Source: Staphylococcus sp. MI 10-1553 (GTDB lineage: Bacteria; Bacillota; Bacilli; Staphylococcales; Staphylococcaceae). From it: DNA of 64,000 bases. The DNA lies in contig NZ_CP048279.1 in assembly GCF_010365305.1 (NCBI RefSeq), forward strand, positions 2,604,001-2,668,000. The letters are read 5' to 3'. The position numbers were made by a program, and so were the translations under genes. Under the pieces are notes generated by a model. That model did no database searches and was not told the DNA's origin. It saw only the letters and a program-made list of their open reading frames with translations. Below, piece by piece: positions 46,651 to 58,941 of the stretch (the first letter of the stretch is position 1; every line of letters starts with the position of its first letter).

Positions 46651-47178
46651 TTAATCTTGGGACTTGCCGCGTCTTATTTTTTCAAATTCAGATAATAACT
46701 CTTCTGATAGCTGAATACGTGTACGTGGCTTCATTTCACCAAATTCATCCATCGATTTGGTCACATTGTCTTTGTTTTCTTTTATATGACGCCACATTTC
46801 TCGTGAGGATAAACGATAAGCACCTGTTCCAAAAATGGCATGTTGCTCACTCATATCACTCGTCACTACTGTAATATGGGTCGTATGCTTATTATAAATA
46901 TTATAGACGTAGCGCTCGATAAAACTATCTGCTGTTTCGTGCTCTTTTGTAAATACGACATGCACACCGTGATACTCATATTCAGACTGCGGTGTACCGC
47001 GATCATAAGCATCAAACACACAGACAATTTGGCCTTTTGTCACTGCACTATAGTTGGAAATTTCGATGAGCAATTGTTCTCTCGCTTCTTCTAAACTTTC
47101 TTTAGCAACACGACTCAATTCTTGGGACTGACCAATCATGTTATATCCATCTATGATTACGTAATAGTCCTTCATCAT
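46651..47178 (-). CDS. NYN-domain endoribonuclease, YacP/Rae1 type
   Basis: 175 residues. YYVIIDGYNMIGQS at the N-terminus, IVCVFDAYDRG and ADSFIERYVY carry the acidic residues of the PIN-like NYN fold. Bacillus Rae1 (YacP) cuts mRNA in the ribosomal A site; this is the orthologous position next to rlmB. The ATG directly follows the rlmB stop (TAA-ATG). Confidence 0.88.
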   Translation of the reverse strand: MMKDYYVIIDGYNMIGQSQELSRVAKESLEEAREQLLIEISNYSAVTKGQIVCVFDAYDRGTPQSEYEYHGVHVVFTKEHETADSFIERYVYNIYNKHTTHITVVTSDMSEQHAIFGTGAYRLSSREMWRHIKENKDNVTKSMDEFGEMKPRTRIQLSEELLSEFEKIRRGKSQD

Positions 47179-47928
47179 TTACTTGTCACCGCCGATAGGT
47201 TGACGTTTACGAAATACTTCATACATCATCAAACTCGCTGCGACCGATGCATTTAAACTGTTCACATGGCCAACCATTGGAATCTTAATGTAAAAATCAC
47301 ATTTCTCTTTAACACGACGACTCATCCCTTGACCTTCACTGCCAATTACAATCGCTAAAGGCATATCGGCTTGCATTTGACGATAATCTGTCGCATTACT
47401 CGCTTCTGCACCTGCAATCCAATACCCTTTGTCTTTCAACACATCCATCGTTTGTGATAAGTTCGTCACGCGAATAACAGGAACATGCTGAATTGCACCC
47501 GTTGAAGCTTTAGCTACTGTTTGCGTCAAGCTAACCGAACGACGTTTAGGAATAATAATCCCATCCACACCTGTCGCATCGGCCGTTCGTAAAATGGAAC
47601 CTAAGTTGTGCGGATCTTCTAAACCATCTAACATCAACACGGTTGACAAGCCTTCTTTTTGCGCTTGTTCCGCTAAAAATTGATTCAAGTCTGCATATTC
47701 ATATGGTGCAACGAATGCCACAACACCTTGATGGGGTGCATTCGCAAGTTGGTCTAATTTTGATTTTGGGACCGTTTGGACAACGAGTTTTGATGATTTC
47801 GCAGCTTTTAAAATTTCTTCAATTTGCTGCTTCTTAATCCCTTCTTGAATTAAGATTTTATTAATCGTATGCCCCGATACGACTGCTTCTCTCACTGCAT
47901 GACGACCCACAATAATTTCCGAGTCCAT
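47179..47928 (-). CDS. rlmB: 23S rRNA (guanosine-2'-O)-methyltransferase RlmB
   Basis: About 249 residues of the SpoU (SPOUT) family. An N-terminal substrate-binding domain ([12 protein letters not shown]) precedes the knotted catalytic domain with [24 protein letters not shown] and [15 protein letters not shown]. It 2'-O-methylates G in 23S rRNA. Start is ATG 47926-47928 or a TTG three codons earlier that overlaps the mrnC stop. Confidence 0.93.
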   Translation of the reverse strand: MDSEIIVGRHAVREAVVSGHTINKILIQEGIKKQQIEEILKAAKSSKLVVQTVPKSKLDQLANAPHQGVVAFVAPYEYADLNQFLAEQAQKEGLSTVLMLDGLEDPHNLGSILRTADATGVDGIIIPKRRSVSLTQTVAKASTGAIQHVPVIRVTNLSQTMDVLKDKGYWIAGAEASNATDYRQMQADMPLAIVIGSEGQGMSRRVKEKCDFYIKIPMVGHVNSLNASVAASLMMYEVFRKRQPIGGDK

Positions 47929-47933
47929 GGATT

Positions 47934-48335
47934 TCAACGCCTTTCTTCAACATTTTCAACAATCACTTTTAACAATGCTTCCAATCGTTCTTCTTGTTGC
48001 TCTAAATATAAAAAGCCAATGACCGCTTCTAAACCAGAACTTTTTCGATAGGTCTGGACATCTGTGTTTTTCGCTTTCGTATAACTTTTCGCATTTCGTC
48101 CACGCTTCACAACCGCAAGTTCCTCTTCATTAAACCAATCTTGCGCGATTAAATGTTCCAGTGTCACTGCCTGGCTTTTAGCTGATACAAATCGTTTAGC
48201 CTCTTGATGCAAACGATTCGGTTTACTCTGAAGCTTTAAAATAATATAAGTACGGACATATTGATCAAGCACCGCATCCCCGACATAAGCTAGCGACAGT
48301 GGATTGAGTAGTTTGGCATTTGTTGGTTTATCCAC
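47934..48335 (-). CDS. mrnC: Mini-ribonuclease III
   Basis: 133 residues, an RNase III catalytic domain without the RNA-binding domain: [14 protein letters not shown] at the N-terminus and [11 protein letters not shown] near the end hold the acidic metal ligands. It matures 23S rRNA ends in Firmicutes. It overlaps cysS by eight bases. Confidence 0.93.
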   Translation of the reverse strand: MDKPTNAKLLNPLSLAYVGDAVLDQYVRTYIILKLQSKPNRLHQEAKRFVSAKSQAVTLEHLIAQDWFNEEELAVVKRGRNAKSYTKAKNTDVQTYRKSSGLEAVIGFLYLEQQEERLEALLKVIVENVEERR

Positions 48336-49728
48336 GTTTATATCTCACACCTTGTGGCGTATCTTCTAAAATGATGTTTTGGGCTTTCAATTGATCGCGA
48401 ATTTCGTCAGCACGCGCATAATCTTTTGCTTGACGTGCAGCGTTACGTTCTTCAATCAACTGTTCAATTTCTTCGTCGAGTAACCCTACGTCATGGTTCG
48501 AAGTTAACGGAACACCTAACACATCACTAAAGATACCAAACACCCCTTTAAAACGTTGAATCACTTGTGTCGATGTATTGTCTTCTAATAAATATTTATT
48601 CGCAATCTTCACTAAATCGTACCAAGCTGTAATCGCATTTGCTGTGTTGAAGTCATCATCCATCACTGTCTCAAACTGCGTCAAAATCGCATCAATTTGC
48701 GTTAACATCGCTGCGTCATCTGTTAAGTCTGTCGCCACAGTTTCACGTTCTGTCAACGCTTGATAACTATTGCGAATACGTTCTAAACCACTTCTCGCCG
48801 CTTCAACAAGTTCTAAATTGTAGTTGATTGGACTTCGATAATGAACACTAATCATGAAAAAGCGTAATACATCTGGGTCTACTTCTTTAATAATATCATG
48901 TACTAAAATGAAGTTTCCTAAAGACTTACTCATTTTTTCATTATCAATATTAATGAAACCGTTGTGCATCCAGTAGTTCGCAAATGTCTCATGGTTGTGC
49001 GCTTCTGACTGTGCAATCTCGTTTTCGTGGTGCGGGAATTGTAAGTCACTTCCCCCAGCATGAATGTCAATCGTAGGGCCTAACTTTTCAAAGGCCATAA
49101 CTGAACATTCGATATGCCACCCCGGACGACCCTCACCGAATGGACTATCCCAACTAATTTCACCTGGTTTCGCCTTTTTCCAAAGCGTGAAGTCGAGCGC
49201 ATCTTCTTTATTTTCGCCTTGCTCAATACGTGCACCGACTTTCAAATCATCAATCGACTGATGGCTTAACTTACCATAATCTTCAAATTGACGCGTTCTG
49301 AAATAAACGTCGCCGCCACTTTCATACGCATAACCTTCATCGACTAATTTTTTAATAAAGCGAATAATGTCATCCATATGATCCATCACGCGCGGGTTCG
49401 ATGTCGCTTTTTTAACATTAAGGGCTTCTGTATCTTCATAAAAAGCTTGAATGTAACGTTCCGCAATCTCTGGTACTGTTTCACCTAACTCTTGCGAACG
49501 TTTGATTAATTTATCATCAACGTCAGTAAAGTTTGAGACGTAATTCACTTCATAACCTTTATATTCGAAATAACGGCGGACCACGTCATAGTTAATCGCT
49601 GGACGTGCGTTACCAATGTGGATGTAATTGTACACAGTTGGGCCACACACATACATTTTCACTTTTCCTGGTTCGATAGGCTGAAACACTTCTTTTTGAC
49701 GTGTTAATGTATTATATAATGTAATCAT
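48328..49728 (-). CDS. cysS: Cysteinyl-tRNA synthetase
   Basis: 466 residues from ATG 49726-49728, behind GGAGAG; a longer frame reaches into cysE. Class I motifs are [11 protein letters not shown] and KMSKSLGNF. Zinc ligands are the cysteine of CGPTVYN, the cysteine of ECSVMAFEK and HHENE. It charges tRNA-Cys and overlaps cysE by 17 bases. The pair share a cysteine T-box. Confidence 0.97.
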   Translation of the reverse strand: MITLYNTLTRQKEVFQPIEPGKVKMYVCGPTVYNYIHIGNARPAINYDVVRRYFEYKGYEVNYVSNFTDVDDKLIKRSQELGETVPEIAERYIQAFYEDTEALNVKKATSNPRVMDHMDDIIRFIKKLVDEGYAYESGGDVYFRTRQFEDYGKLSHQSIDDLKVGARIEQGENKEDALDFTLWKKAKPGEISWDSPFGEGRPGWHIECSVMAFEKLGPTIDIHAGGSDLQFPHHENEIAQSEAHNHETFANYWMHNGFINIDNEKMSKSLGNFILVHDIIKEVDPDVLRFFMISVHYRSPINYNLELVEAARSGLERIRNSYQALTERETVATDLTDDAAMLTQIDAILTQFETVMDDDFNTANAITAWYDLVKIANKYLLEDNTSTQVIQRFKGVFGIFSDVLGVPLTSNHDVGLLDEEIEQLIEERNAARQAKDYARADEIRDQLKAQNIILEDTPQGVRYKRG

Positions 49729-50353
49729 CTTTAATCTCTCCATTTTTAGTTTGTTCAAGTTGTCGTTCAAGTTGTTTGAGTTGTTCATAAATTGGATCTG
49801 GTAAGTTGAGATGATCAAATGTCTTACCGATACGTCTGCCATCCTGCTTCACAATACGTCCTGGAATCCCTACCACTGTAGAATAACTTGGGACATCTTG
49901 AAGCACGACCGAATTGGCACCGATATTGACATTTGAATGAACCTTAATATTACCTAACACTTTGGAACCCGCTGCGATGAGGACGTTATCACCAATGTCG
50001 GGATGACGTTTCCCTTTTTCTTTACCAGTTCCACCTAATGTCACACCTTGATATATCGTCACATTATCACCAATGGTACATGTTTCACCGATGACCACCC
50101 CCATACCATGGTCAATAAATAAACGACGTCCAATTTTAGCACCTGGATGAATTTCAATGCCTGTAAAAAATCGTGAAACTTGAGAAATCGCTCTCGCAAG
50201 TACATAACGTTTCTTTTGATATAAGCGGTGTGCAATCAAATGACTCCAAACCGCATGTAAACCCGCATAAGTTGTAATCACTTCTATCGTTGAGCGTGCT
50301 GCTGGATCTTGTTCAAATACCATTTTGACATCATCCATCATACGTCGGAACAC
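49712..50353 (-). CDS. cysE: Serine O-acetyltransferase
   Basis: 213 residues from GTG 50351-50353, with GAAGGAGGGG at ideal spacing; an ATG eight codons upstream overlaps that site. Left-handed beta-helix hexapeptide repeats are clear ([19 protein letters not shown], then [17 protein letters not shown]) with catalytic His in DHG. It acetylates serine for cysteine synthesis. Sharing one T-box with cysS ties cysteine supply to its use in charging. Confidence 0.95.
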   Translation of the reverse strand: MFRRMMDDVKMVFEQDPAARSTIEVITTYAGLHAVWSHLIAHRLYQKKRYVLARAISQVSRFFTGIEIHPGAKIGRRLFIDHGMGVVIGETCTIGDNVTIYQGVTLGGTGKEKGKRHPDIGDNVLIAAGSKVLGNIKVHSNVNIGANSVVLQDVPSYSTVVGIPGRIVKQDGRRIGKTFDHLNLPDPIYEQLKQLERQLEQTKNGEIKDDYII

Positions 50354-50474
50354 TTTAACCCCTCCTTCAAACAGCATGACAATAATTATTCTTGTAACCT
50401 AACCGAAAAACGACTTTCACGGACAACACACCCCTCGGCTTCATCGTCCTATTTAAAAAGTATGATCAGAATTG

Positions 50475-50705
50475 AAAAAAGCACCTCTAACATGTCATAT
50501 GTCAGAGGTGCGATATGTGCACGGTTCCACTCTTAATTAGTACATGTTCAAAGCTTAAACTTTGCATACATATACTCACTCAATTGGTTATTCAATTCTC
50601 ATCCTAAAGGTGCATTCAACAAACTTTGCGGTGCACTCTCACCTACCGTACACTCTCTGATTCACACGCCATTTGCTTACTTGTCCTTTATTCTATTCAA
50701 ATCCA
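50475..50705 (-). ncRNA. Cysteine T-box leader
   Basis: The minus strand has the T-box sequence AGAGTGGAACCGTG (50519-50532), the GGTGAGAGTGCACC element of Stem I, and a specifier-like AATGCACC with TGC (Cys) at 50612-50614. A terminator GCACCTCT/AGAGGTGC (50481-50511) followed by TTTTTT competes with the antiterminator that includes the T-box. Uncharged tRNA-Cys should allow read-through into cysE-cysS. Confidence 0.9.
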
Positions 50706-50710
50706 CTTTA

Positions 50711-50739
50711 ATAGTAGTCGATTTTCAAAGTGATATCAA
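50711..50739 (-). promoter_or_regulatory. Promoter of the cysE-cysS T-box transcript
   Basis: Minus strand: -35 TTGATA (50734-50739), 17-base spacer, -10 TACTAT (50711-50716), just upstream of the T-box Stem I. Confidence 0.75.
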
Positions 50740-50764
50740 GTGCGAAAATCGAACACACTATTTT

Positions 50765-52219
50765 TTATAATAAACTTTGAATACGACGAAGTACTTTATC
50801 TTGTCCTAATACTTCCATCGTATTCGGCAACTCAGGTCCATGCATTTGGCCTGTTACTGCAACACGGATTGGCATAAATAATTGTTTCCCTTTAATGCCT
50901 GTTTCTTTTTGGACTTCTTTAATAATCTTTTTAATTTCAGCAGCTTCAAAGTTTTCTAAAGCTTCTAACTTACCGTACAATGCTGTCATCAATTGCGGCA
51001 CTTGTTCACCGTTCAACACTTCTTGTGACGCTTCATCCAACTCTTTTTCATCGCGGAAGAACAACTCTGATAACGGTACAATTTCACCCGCATAACTCAT
51101 TTGTTCTTGATAAAGTGCAACTAACTTGCGACCCCAATCTAACTCCGCTTCTGATGGCGATTCTGGTAATAAGCCGGCTTTGATCATATGCGGTAATGTC
51201 ATTTCAAATACTGTTTCCGCATCTTTTTCTTTCATATATTGGTTGTTAATCCACTCTAATTTTTGTTTATCGAAAAATGCTGGTGATTTTGATAAACGCT
51301 TTTCAGTGAAGATTTTGATGAACTCGTCTTTAGAGAAAATCTCTTCTTCGCCTTCTGGAGACCAACCTAACAATGCGATAAAGTTAAATAACGCCTCTGG
51401 TAAATAACCTAAATCGCGATATTGCTCAATAAATTGTAAAATTTGACCGTCACGTTTACTTAATTTTTTACGTTGTTCATTGACGATTAAAGTCATATGC
51501 GCAAAACGTGGCGGTTCCCAGCCAAATGTTTCGTAAATCATCAATTGTTTAGGTGTGTTAGAAATGTGGTCGTCACCACGAATGACATCAGAAATTTCCA
51601 TGTAATGATCGTCCACTGCTACTGCAAAGTTATACGTTGGCACACCGTCTTTTTTCACGATTACCCAGTCGCCGAAGTTGTCAGATTCGAATGTGACAGG
51701 TCCTTTTACCATATCATCGAACGTATATGTTTTATTTTGAGGCACACGGAAACGGATTGCCGGCTTACGTCCTTCAGCTTCAAACTGTTGACGTTCTTCT
51801 TCAGTCAAGTGCGCATGTTTCCCACCGTAACGCGGCATCTCACCACGTGCGATTTGTTCTTGACGTTCTGCCTCTAATTCTTCTTCAGTCATATAACATT
51901 TGTACGCTTTATCTTCTGCTAATAATTGCTCGACTAATGGTTGATAAATTTCGCCACGTTCAGATTGGCGATAAGGTCCATAGCCTTTATCCTTGTCTAC
52001 AGATTCGTCCCAATCAAGCCCTAACCACTTCAAATTATCGAACTGTGATGATTCACCGTCCGCTAAGTTACGTTTAGAATCTGTATCTTCAATACGAATG
52101 ACAAAATCACCATCGTAATGTTTCGCGAATAAATAGTTAAATAATGCCGTACGTGCGTTACCAATATGCAAATAGCCTGTTGGACTTGGTGCATATCTTA
52201 CTCTCACTCGGTTACTCAT
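50765..52219 (-). CDS. gltX: Glutamyl-tRNA synthetase
   Basis: 484 residues from ATG 52217-52219 with AGGAGTG upstream; the longer frame lacks a site. Motifs are [15 protein letters not shown] and KLSKRDGQ. In staphylococci this non-discriminating enzyme charges both tRNA-Glu and tRNA-Gln, the latter corrected by GatCAB. It precedes cysE but is parted from it by the T-box. Confidence 0.97.
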   Translation of the reverse strand: MSNRVRVRYAPSPTGYLHIGNARTALFNYLFAKHYDGDFVIRIEDTDSKRNLADGESSQFDNLKWLGLDWDESVDKDKGYGPYRQSERGEIYQPLVEQLLAEDKAYKCYMTEEELEAERQEQIARGEMPRYGGKHAHLTEEERQQFEAEGRKPAIRFRVPQNKTYTFDDMVKGPVTFESDNFGDWVIVKKDGVPTYNFAVAVDDHYMEISDVIRGDDHISNTPKQLMIYETFGWEPPRFAHMTLIVNEQRKKLSKRDGQILQFIEQYRDLGYLPEALFNFIALLGWSPEGEEEIFSKDEFIKIFTEKRLSKSPAFFDKQKLEWINNQYMKEKDAETVFEMTLPHMIKAGLLPESPSEAELDWGRKLVALYQEQMSYAGEIVPLSELFFRDEKELDEASQEVLNGEQVPQLMTALYGKLEALENFEAAEIKKIIKEVQKETGIKGKQLFMPIRVAVTGQMHGPELPNTMEVLGQDKVLRRIQSLL

Positions 52220-52295
52220 TTCGTTCACTCCTGTTTCATTGTTCAATTGTTATATTATAGCATGTCATATCCATTTATGCATATCACAGTTTTGA

Positions 52296-52775
52296 CTATG
52301 CCGTCGCCGTTAATGACACAATCGCTTGAGCGGCAATCCCTTCTTGGCGCCCTGTAAAACCTAACTTTTCACTCGTCGTCGCTTTCACATTCACACGCTT
52401 CACATCGACAGCAAAAAGGCCTGCAATCACTGTTCGCATCTCATCGATATAAGGCCGAAATTTCGGTTTTTCCGCAATAATCGTCGCATCAATGTTATGA
52501 ATGACATAACCTTCTTTTTGAACTTCTGCGTAGGCTTCTGTTAATAATTTTTTCGAATCTGCATCTTTAAATTGTGGATCCGTATCTGGAAATAACTTGC
52601 CAATATCACCTAATGCACATGCGCCTAACATCGCATCTGTAATCGCATGTAACAAGACATCCGCATCACTATGACCTTTCAAACCATGCGTATGTGGCAC
52701 TTCCATTCCGCCAATAATTAAAGGGCGTGTCGCATCAAATGCGTGCACATCGTATCCTAATCCAACTCTAAACAT
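52296..52775 (-). CDS. ispF: 2-C-methyl-D-erythritol 2,4-cyclodiphosphate synthase
   Basis: 159 residues. GLGYDVHAF gives the zinc-binding D-x-[19 protein letters not shown] the third ligand, and the end [17 protein letters not shown]. It belongs to the MEP isoprenoid pathway. Its presence together with ispD is notable: S. aureus uses the mevalonate pathway and lacks ispF, whereas staphylococci of the pseudintermedius, sciuri and related groups carry MEP genes. It overlaps ispD by eight bases. Confidence 0.93.
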   Translation of the reverse strand: MFRVGLGYDVHAFDATRPLIIGGMEVPHTHGLKGHSDADVLLHAITDAMLGACALGDIGKLFPDTDPQFKDADSKKLLTEAYAEVQKEGYVIHNIDATIIAEKPKFRPYIDEMRTVIAGLFAVDVKRVNVKATTSEKLGFTGRQEGIAAQAIVSLTATA

Positions 52776-53466
52776 GATGATGTCGACTCCTTTTTTCTAA
52801 AATTGCTTCTGCGTATGTTAAATCTTCTTCAGTCGTTAATTTAATATTATCATAATCCCCTTCAACCATATAAATGCGTTGACCGTATGCTTCAATTAAC
52901 GAGGCATCATCTGTCCCCATCATTTGTTGCGTCTTTGCATGGTCATAGGCTGAAGCAAGCAGTTCAAATGTCGCACCTTGAGGCGTCTGCACTTGCCATA
53001 ATGTTGCACGATCTAACGTCTCCGTCACAAATTGGTCGGACACGCGTTTAATCGTATCTTTTGCCTTCACACCGACAATGGCCGCCCCATATGTTTGAAT
53101 GGCAGTCGTCACGTCATGAATCGTGTCATGCGTTACAAACGGACGCGCGCCATCATGCACAAGGACAATAGCATCATTCGTGAAGTCAACGTTTTGAAGC
53201 ACTTGATGAATACTATCTTGACGTGTATCACCGCCAACGACTAAACTTTTTACTTTTGAAAATGGCGCTGTTAATGCCTCAAGTTGGTCCCGATCTCTCT
53301 CGTGTATCGCCAAATGAATGCCTTCACACTGTACATCGGATTGAAAAACAGCAAGTGTATGTTCTAACACACGGCACCCCGCAACTTCAATGAACAGTTT
53401 ATTATACGGACGCCCCATACGACTGCCCGTCCCTGCTGCTGGTATAATGACGTGATAATTTGACAT
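52768..53466 (-). CDS. ispD: 2-C-methyl-D-erythritol 4-phosphate cytidylyltransferase
   Basis: 232 residues. [17 protein letters not shown] is the CTP-binding signature, followed by [10 protein letters not shown] and [10 protein letters not shown]. It makes CDP-methylerythritol in the MEP pathway upstream of IspF. The gene lies directly after yacL (one base apart) and overlaps ispF. Confidence 0.92.
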   Translation of the reverse strand: MSNYHVIIPAAGTGSRMGRPYNKLFIEVAGCRVLEHTLAVFQSDVQCEGIHLAIHERDRDQLEALTAPFSKVKSLVVGGDTRQDSIHQVLQNVDFTNDAIVLVHDGARPFVTHDTIHDVTTAIQTYGAAIVGVKAKDTIKRVSDQFVTETLDRATLWQVQTPQGATFELLASAYDHAKTQQMMGTDDASLIEAYGQRIYMVEGDYDNIKLTTEEDLTYAEAILEKRSRHHHV

Positions 53467-54537
53467 TTATGCTTCCACCTTCTTCGCAAAAATAATTCGC
53501 CCGGATGCAGTTTGTAACATACTGATCACTTCAAGTGTGATGGTTTGATTGACGTATTGTTTCGCATCATCCACGACCACCATTGTGCCGTCATCAAAAT
53601 AACCAACACCTTGGCCTGGTTCTTTCCCAACTTTTGTAATCATCAAGTCAAAACGATCTCCTTGATGCACTTCAGGTCGAATCGCATCAGATAAATCATT
53701 GACGTTTAACACTTTAATCCCTTGAATACTACATACTTTATTCAAGTTATAATCCGTTGTAATCACGTGCGCTCGATAATGTTGCGCTAGCCTCACAATT
53801 AAGTCGTCAATGTCTTGATGTGTGCGTTGCGGGTGAATAATACGTGTCGGATGTTTCGACAGATGAATCGCATTCAAAATTTCTAAACCACGGCGACCTT
53901 TATCACGCTTAATACTGTCATTCGCATCTGCAACCACTTGCAACTCATTAATGACGCCTTGAGGAATGAGAATTTCACCATCAATAAATCCCGCTTCCAT
54001 AATTTTTAAAATACGGCCATCAATAATCGCACTCGTATCGATAATTTTCGGCACAGCATTGCGGGCGTTAATCGCCATCGAACGCGCCATATTTTCCGGT
54101 AAAAACAACAGCATTTCATCACGTTTTTTCAGACCAAATTGAAAACCGAGATAACTTAAACTTAATGTAAGTAGGATAGGGACGATACGGTTAATCAAAT
54201 CCGTCCCAATAAATTCAAGAATAAAGGAAATCATGACAGATATGAGTAGACCCATAAACAAGCCAATTGTTGCGAAGATAATTTCAATAGCACTATAACC
54301 TAAAACAAATTGCTCTAAATCTTTCATCGCATACGCAATACGGGGGATAAACCAACCAAACAATAAAAACATGATAGCAATACCCATGACCGATGTCACA
54401 TAACTATTCTCCAACATCGGAGGATGACTGACATTAAAATCAATCATGACAGCAGGGATTAAGAGTATGCCTAACACACTACCAATAATAATATAAGACA
54501 CAATCACTAATAATTTAATAAAATTCACCTCTATCAT
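53467..54537 (-). CDS. PIN/TRAM domain membrane protein (YacL)
   Basis: 356 residues. Four hydrophobic segments (about 8-30, 45-63, 78-105, 110-135) precede a PIN domain (IDTSAIIDGRI, VVADANDSIKRDKGRRG, VITTDYNLNKV) and a C-terminal TRAM domain (GQGVGYFDDGTMVVV). This membrane-anchored putative ribonuclease is conserved downstream of radA in Firmicutes. The start is uncertain, as GGAGGG sits unusually close to the ATG. Confidence 0.88.
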   Translation of the reverse strand: MIEVNFIKLLVIVSYIIIGSVLGILLIPAVMIDFNVSHPPMLENSYVTSVMGIAIMFLLFGWFIPRIAYAMKDLEQFVLGYSAIEIIFATIGLFMGLLISVMISFILEFIGTDLINRIVPILLTLSLSYLGFQFGLKKRDEMLLFLPENMARSMAINARNAVPKIIDTSAIIDGRILKIMEAGFIDGEILIPQGVINELQVVADANDSIKRDKGRRGLEILNAIHLSKHPTRIIHPQRTHQDIDDLIVRLAQHYRAHVITTDYNLNKVCSIQGIKVLNVNDLSDAIRPEVHQGDRFDLMITKVGKEPGQGVGYFDDGTMVVVDDAKQYVNQTITLEVISMLQTASGRIIFAKKVEA

Positions 54538-54546
54538 CCCTCCTTT

Positions 54547-55917
54547 CTAATTTTTTAATGCGTATTTCAATGCTTCATTTACAGAAGTAACGCCAATCAC
54601 TTCAATACCTTCTGGAAACTGCCATCCACCCATATTGTTTTTAGGGATAATCACGCGTTTAAAGCCCAGTTTTGCTGCTTCTTGCACACGTTGCTCAATA
54701 CGCGAAACACGACGTACCTCACCAGTCAATCCAACCTCGCCAATATAACAATCGAGGCCGTCTACTGCTTGATCTTTAAAACTAGAAGCTGTCGCAATGA
54801 CGATACCTAAGTCTACAGCGGGCTCAGAAAGTCGTACACCCCCTGCAACCTTAATGTAAGCGTCTTGTTGCTGTAATAAGTAACCTTCTTTTTTCTCTAA
54901 CACCGCCATCAACAAACTGAGGCGATTATGGTCAATACCTGTCGCCATACGTCTCGGATTATTAAACGTCGTCGGTGTGACAAGCGCTTGCACTTCAATT
55001 AACAATGGTCGTGTCCCTTCCATCGTTGCGACAATCGTCGAACCCGCAACATTGGTCGTCCGTTCTTCTAAAAACATTTCTGACGGATTGAGCACACTTT
55101 TTAAACCGGACTGCTTCATTTCAAAAATGCCCATTTCATTCGTAGAGCCAAAACGGTTTTTCACCGCTCTTAAAATACGATACGCATGATGTTCATCGCC
55201 TTCAAAATAGAGCACCGTATCTACCATATGTTCAAGCAAACGTGGCCCCGCAATTTGGCCTTCTTTCGTCACATGGCCTACAATAAACGTTGCAACATTC
55301 ATTTGTTTTGCGATATGCATCAAACTTTGCGTACTTTCACGAACTTGAGACACAGAGCCAGGCGCCGAACTAATTTCGGGATGGTAAATCGTTTGAATAG
55401 AGTCCACTACAATCAAATCAGGCTCGACTTTTTTCACCGCTTCATGAATAACCATTAAGTCCGTTTCCGCAAACACGTTTAATTGACTCGCATCTTCATC
55501 TAAACGATCCGCTCTAATTTTAGTTTGATTAAGTGATTCTTCTCCAGTGATATAGAGCACTCTTTTTTCTTTAGATAATGCCGCACACATTTGAAGTAAC
55601 AGTGTAGACTTCCCTATTCCTGGATCGCCACCAATCAGCACGAGTGACCCTTCTACAATACCGCCACCGAGCACACGGTTTAATTCACCACTATTCGTTT
55701 GGATACGAGGCGCAAGTTCTTGTTTAATTTCATTGAGCTTTTGTATTTTGGCCGAACTTGTCTTTTGCGCCCTTACACCGTGTTTAGGACTCGCAGTTTT
55801 TTGTTCAAAAGATTCCTCCATTGAATTCCAAGCACCGCAATTCGGACATTTTCCCATCCATTTAGGTGATTGGTAACCACAGGCCGTACATTCAAAAATT
55901 GTTTTCGTTTTTGCCAC
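54547..55917 (-). CDS. radA: DNA repair protein RadA
   Basis: 456 residues starting at GTG with GGAGGTG upstream. It has an N-terminal zinc finger (CTACGYQS and CPNCGAW), the RecA-like ATPase with [12 protein letters not shown], the RadA-specific KNRFGSTNE motif, and a Lon-like C-terminal domain. It drives branch migration in recombination. The order radA-yacL is conserved. Confidence 0.95.
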   Translation of the reverse strand: MAKTKTIFECTACGYQSPKWMGKCPNCGAWNSMEESFEQKTASPKHGVRAQKTSSAKIQKLNEIKQELAPRIQTNSGELNRVLGGGIVEGSLVLIGGDPGIGKSTLLLQMCAALSKEKRVLYITGEESLNQTKIRADRLDEDASQLNVFAETDLMVIHEAVKKVEPDLIVVDSIQTIYHPEISSAPGSVSQVRESTQSLMHIAKQMNVATFIVGHVTKEGQIAGPRLLEHMVDTVLYFEGDEHHAYRILRAVKNRFGSTNEMGIFEMKQSGLKSVLNPSEMFLEERTTNVAGSTIVATMEGTRPLLIEVQALVTPTTFNNPRRMATGIDHNRLSLLMAVLEKKEGYLLQQQDAYIKVAGGVRLSEPAVDLGIVIATASSFKDQAVDGLDCYIGEVGLTGEVRRVSRIEQRVQEAAKLGFKRVIIPKNNMGGWQFPEGIEVIGVTSVNEALKYALKN

Positions 55918-56466
55918 TCAGACACCTCCGTCTCTACATATAACATACCTTATTTTATACTTGAAAAAGATTTATGACAAATGTTGTCCTTTATCATCGA
56001 AACACACTATCCAATTAAAAATAATATACAACAAATACTTAAAAATGTAGCCTGTACAACACAAAATCTTTTCACTTCACCACTTCAGACAGACCCTCGA
56101 CATGATGATAGGACCCATACACTTATTTAGACTTTCTACTTTTTCAGTCTAAGCCACTTTCTCAAAACTGCACGAGCCATTATTTCCGCTGATTCCCTTC
56201 CAGACATCATCTTGTCATGATGTTGCAGGGGACAGTACTACAAAATCTTTGTTACACATAAGGTTTTTGTACTGACCCCAAAATCCAATTCACCTTCTTT
56301 CAAATGTATATTCCAATCAAACTGGATTGAGTTAAAAATTCAGCCCCTAAGAAAGTGCAGAATGGTGTTGCAAATAAAGACTTCCCCATGATTCACCAAG
56401 TCAAACACAACAAAAAAACAGCGATGAAAATCTAAATAGACCTTCACCACTGCCCAACATCATGAC
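55918..56466. repeat. Gene-free stretch with a large hairpin and a dispersed repeat
   Basis: No credible gene lies in these 549 bases. At 56,228-56,279 an imperfect inverted repeat pairs GGGGACAGTACTACAAAA with TTTTTGTACTGACCCC. Directly after it AAAATCCAATTC...TTCCAATCAA...GATTGAGTT repeats the layout of the stretch near 25,347-25,400. The hairpin could end radA-side or clpC transcripts, but it lacks a T-tract. Confidence 0.5.
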
Positions 56467-58926
56467 CTAAGATTCTGTCGTTGCTTTATCCTCATCCAAC
56501 TCAACTTCTGAGATGTCATATTGGAATGTTTCACCGTCATAATCGACAGTCACATTTTTACCTTCTAACTCTTTACCTTCCAAGATAAGCTCACTCAAGT
56601 TATCTTCCACAGTTTTTTGGATGGCACGAATCAATGGACGGGCACCATACTCTGGATCATAACCTTCTTCAGCAATTTTATCTTTCGCCGCTTCTGTCAC
56701 ACGTACATTAATGTTTTGTTCAGATAAACGACTCGTTAATTTACCAACCATCATTGTTACGATTTCTTTCAATTCGTCTTTATTCAGTTTATGGAAGACA
56801 ATTGTGTCATCTACACGGTTCAAGAATTCAGGGCGGAATGCGTTTTTCAATTCTTTCATCATCGTTTTACGAATTGTTTCGTAATCTTGACCTTCTGCGC
56901 TACCGCCGAAACCAGCAAAACGTTGGTCTTGAAGTTCTTGCGCGCCGACGTTTGATGTCATAATAATGACTGTATTTCTGAAGTCAACACGACGACCTTT
57001 CGTATCTGTTAAATGACCATCATCTAATACTTGTAAAAGAATGTTAAAGACGTCTGGATGTGCTTTTTCAATCTCATCGAACAAGATCACTGAATACGGT
57101 TTACGACGTACTTTTTCAGTCAATTGTCCGCCATCATCATGACCGACATATCCAGGAGGCGCCCCAACAAGACGGCTCACCGCATGTTTTTCCATGAACT
57201 CACTCATGTCCACACGAATCATCGCATCTTCTTCACCGAACATCGCTTCAGCTAATGCACGGGCAAGTTCTGTTTTACCGACACCTGTTGGCCCTAAGAA
57301 GATGAAGCTACCAATTGGACGTTTCGGATCTTTCAAGCCTGCACGCGCACGACGCACCGCTTTAGAAATGGCTGTTACGGCATCATTTTGACCGATGACA
57401 CGTTCATGCAATGTATCTTCTAAGTTGAGTAAACGCTCTGACTCTGTTTCATTCAAGCGTGTTAACGGAATACCTGTCCAACCTGCAATGACTTCGGCAA
57501 TATCTTCAGCAACCAATGTTGTATGTTGGCCACCTTGATGGTTTTGCCATTCATTTTTTGCTTCTTCATATTGTTTTTCAAGTTTTGTTTGTTTATCGCG
57601 TAAGTTTGCAGCATTTTCAAATTCTTGTGCATGTACCGCTGCATCTTTTTCTTTTTTCACTTGCTCAATTTGTTGTTCGATTTCTTTTAAGTTCGTCGGT
57701 GTTGTATGGCTCTTCAAGCGTACTTTTGAACTTGCCTCGTCAATCAAGTCAATCGCTTTATCTGGTAAGAAACGGTCTTGTACGTAACGGTCACTTAATT
57801 TCGCCGCTGCTTCTACCGCTTCATCAGAAATGTTAATTCTGTGGTGCGCTTCATAACGGTCACGTAAGCCTTTTAAGATGGCAATCGTATCTTGTACACT
57901 TGGTTCGTCAACTTGAACTGGTTGGAAACGACGTTCAAGTGCTGCATCTTTTTCGATATGCTTACGGTATTCATCTAAAGTAGTTGCACCTATACATTGT
58001 AATTCGCCACGTGCAAGCGCTGGTTTTAAAATGTTAGACGCATCAATCGCACCTTCTGCACCACCTGCACCAATGAGCGTATGCATTTCGTCAATGAACA
58101 GAATCACATTCCCTGCATGATGAATTTCTTCCATGACTTTTTTCAAGCGTTCTTCAAATTCACCACGATATTTCGTACCTGCCACAACAGTACCCATATC
58201 AAGTGACATGACACGTTTATCTTTTAGTGTTTCAGGCACTTCATTGTTCACAATCGCTTGCGCTAAACCTTCAGCAATCGCCGTTTTACCGACACCTGGT
58301 TCACCGATTAACACAGGATTGTTCTTCGTACGACGACTCAACACTTCAATAACACGTGTAATTTCAGCGTTACGTCCCACTACTGGATCTAATATGCCGT
58401 CTTTCGCAATTACTGTTAAGTCACGCGCTAAACCATCTAATGTTGGCGTATGATTTGATTTTGCGGCTTGTGCATTTTTGTTAGACATTTCTGGGCTACC
58501 TAACGCTTTGACGACTTGTGCACGCGCTTTAGTAATATTCAAGTCTAGATTCGCAAATACACGCGCTGCCACACCTTCATTTTCACGGATGAGGCCGAGT
58601 AAAATATGCTCTGTTCCAACGAAATTGTGTTGTAACTTACGCGCTTCGTCCATAGACAGTTCAATCACTTTTTTCGCACGTGGTGTGTAGTGTAACGCAC
58701 CCATCTGCTCTTGACCGTGACCAATCAGTTTTTCGACCTCTTCAATCACTTTATCTTCTGTAATGTCAAAGCTTTCCAATACTTTTGCAGCAATGCCTTC
58801 AGGTTCTTTCATTAACCCTAGTAATAAATGTTCCGTCCCAATATTCGAATGGTTTAAACGGATTGCTTCTTCTTGTGCATGCGCGAGTACACGTTGTGCG
58901 CGTTCTGTTAATCTTCCAAATAGCAT
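56467..58926 (-). CDS. clpC: AAA+ unfoldase ClpC
   Basis: 819 residues: two Clp N repeats (1-145), first ATPase with [13 protein letters not shown] (207-219) and DEMHTL, a coiled-coil M domain with the UVR motif ([14 protein letters not shown]), and second ATPase with [13 protein letters not shown]. It feeds damaged or arginine-phosphorylated proteins to ClpP. It is the last gene of the ctsR-mcsA-mcsB-clpC operon, which is repressed by CtsR. Confidence 0.98.
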   Translation of the reverse strand: MLFGRLTERAQRVLAHAQEEAIRLNHSNIGTEHLLLGLMKEPEGIAAKVLESFDITEDKVIEEVEKLIGHGQEQMGALHYTPRAKKVIELSMDEARKLQHNFVGTEHILLGLIRENEGVAARVFANLDLNITKARAQVVKALGSPEMSNKNAQAAKSNHTPTLDGLARDLTVIAKDGILDPVVGRNAEITRVIEVLSRRTKNNPVLIGEPGVGKTAIAEGLAQAIVNNEVPETLKDKRVMSLDMGTVVAGTKYRGEFEERLKKVMEEIHHAGNVILFIDEMHTLIGAGGAEGAIDASNILKPALARGELQCIGATTLDEYRKHIEKDAALERRFQPVQVDEPSVQDTIAILKGLRDRYEAHHRINISDEAVEAAAKLSDRYVQDRFLPDKAIDLIDEASSKVRLKSHTTPTNLKEIEQQIEQVKKEKDAAVHAQEFENAANLRDKQTKLEKQYEEAKNEWQNHQGGQHTTLVAEDIAEVIAGWTGIPLTRLNETESERLLNLEDTLHERVIGQNDAVTAISKAVRRARAGLKDPKRPIGSFIFLGPTGVGKTELARALAEAMFGEEDAMIRVDMSEFMEKHAVSRLVGAPPGYVGHDDGGQLTEKVRRKPYSVILFDEIEKAHPDVFNILLQVLDDGHLTDTKGRRVDFRNTVIIMTSNVGAQELQDQRFAGFGGSAEGQDYETIRKTMMKELKNAFRPEFLNRVDDTIVFHKLNKDELKEIVTMMVGKLTSRLSEQNINVRVTEAAKDKIAEEGYDPEYGARPLIRAIQKTVEDNLSELILEGKELEGKNVTVDYDGETFQYDISEVELDEDKATTES

Positions 58927-58941
58927 ATGCCAACCTCCTAT

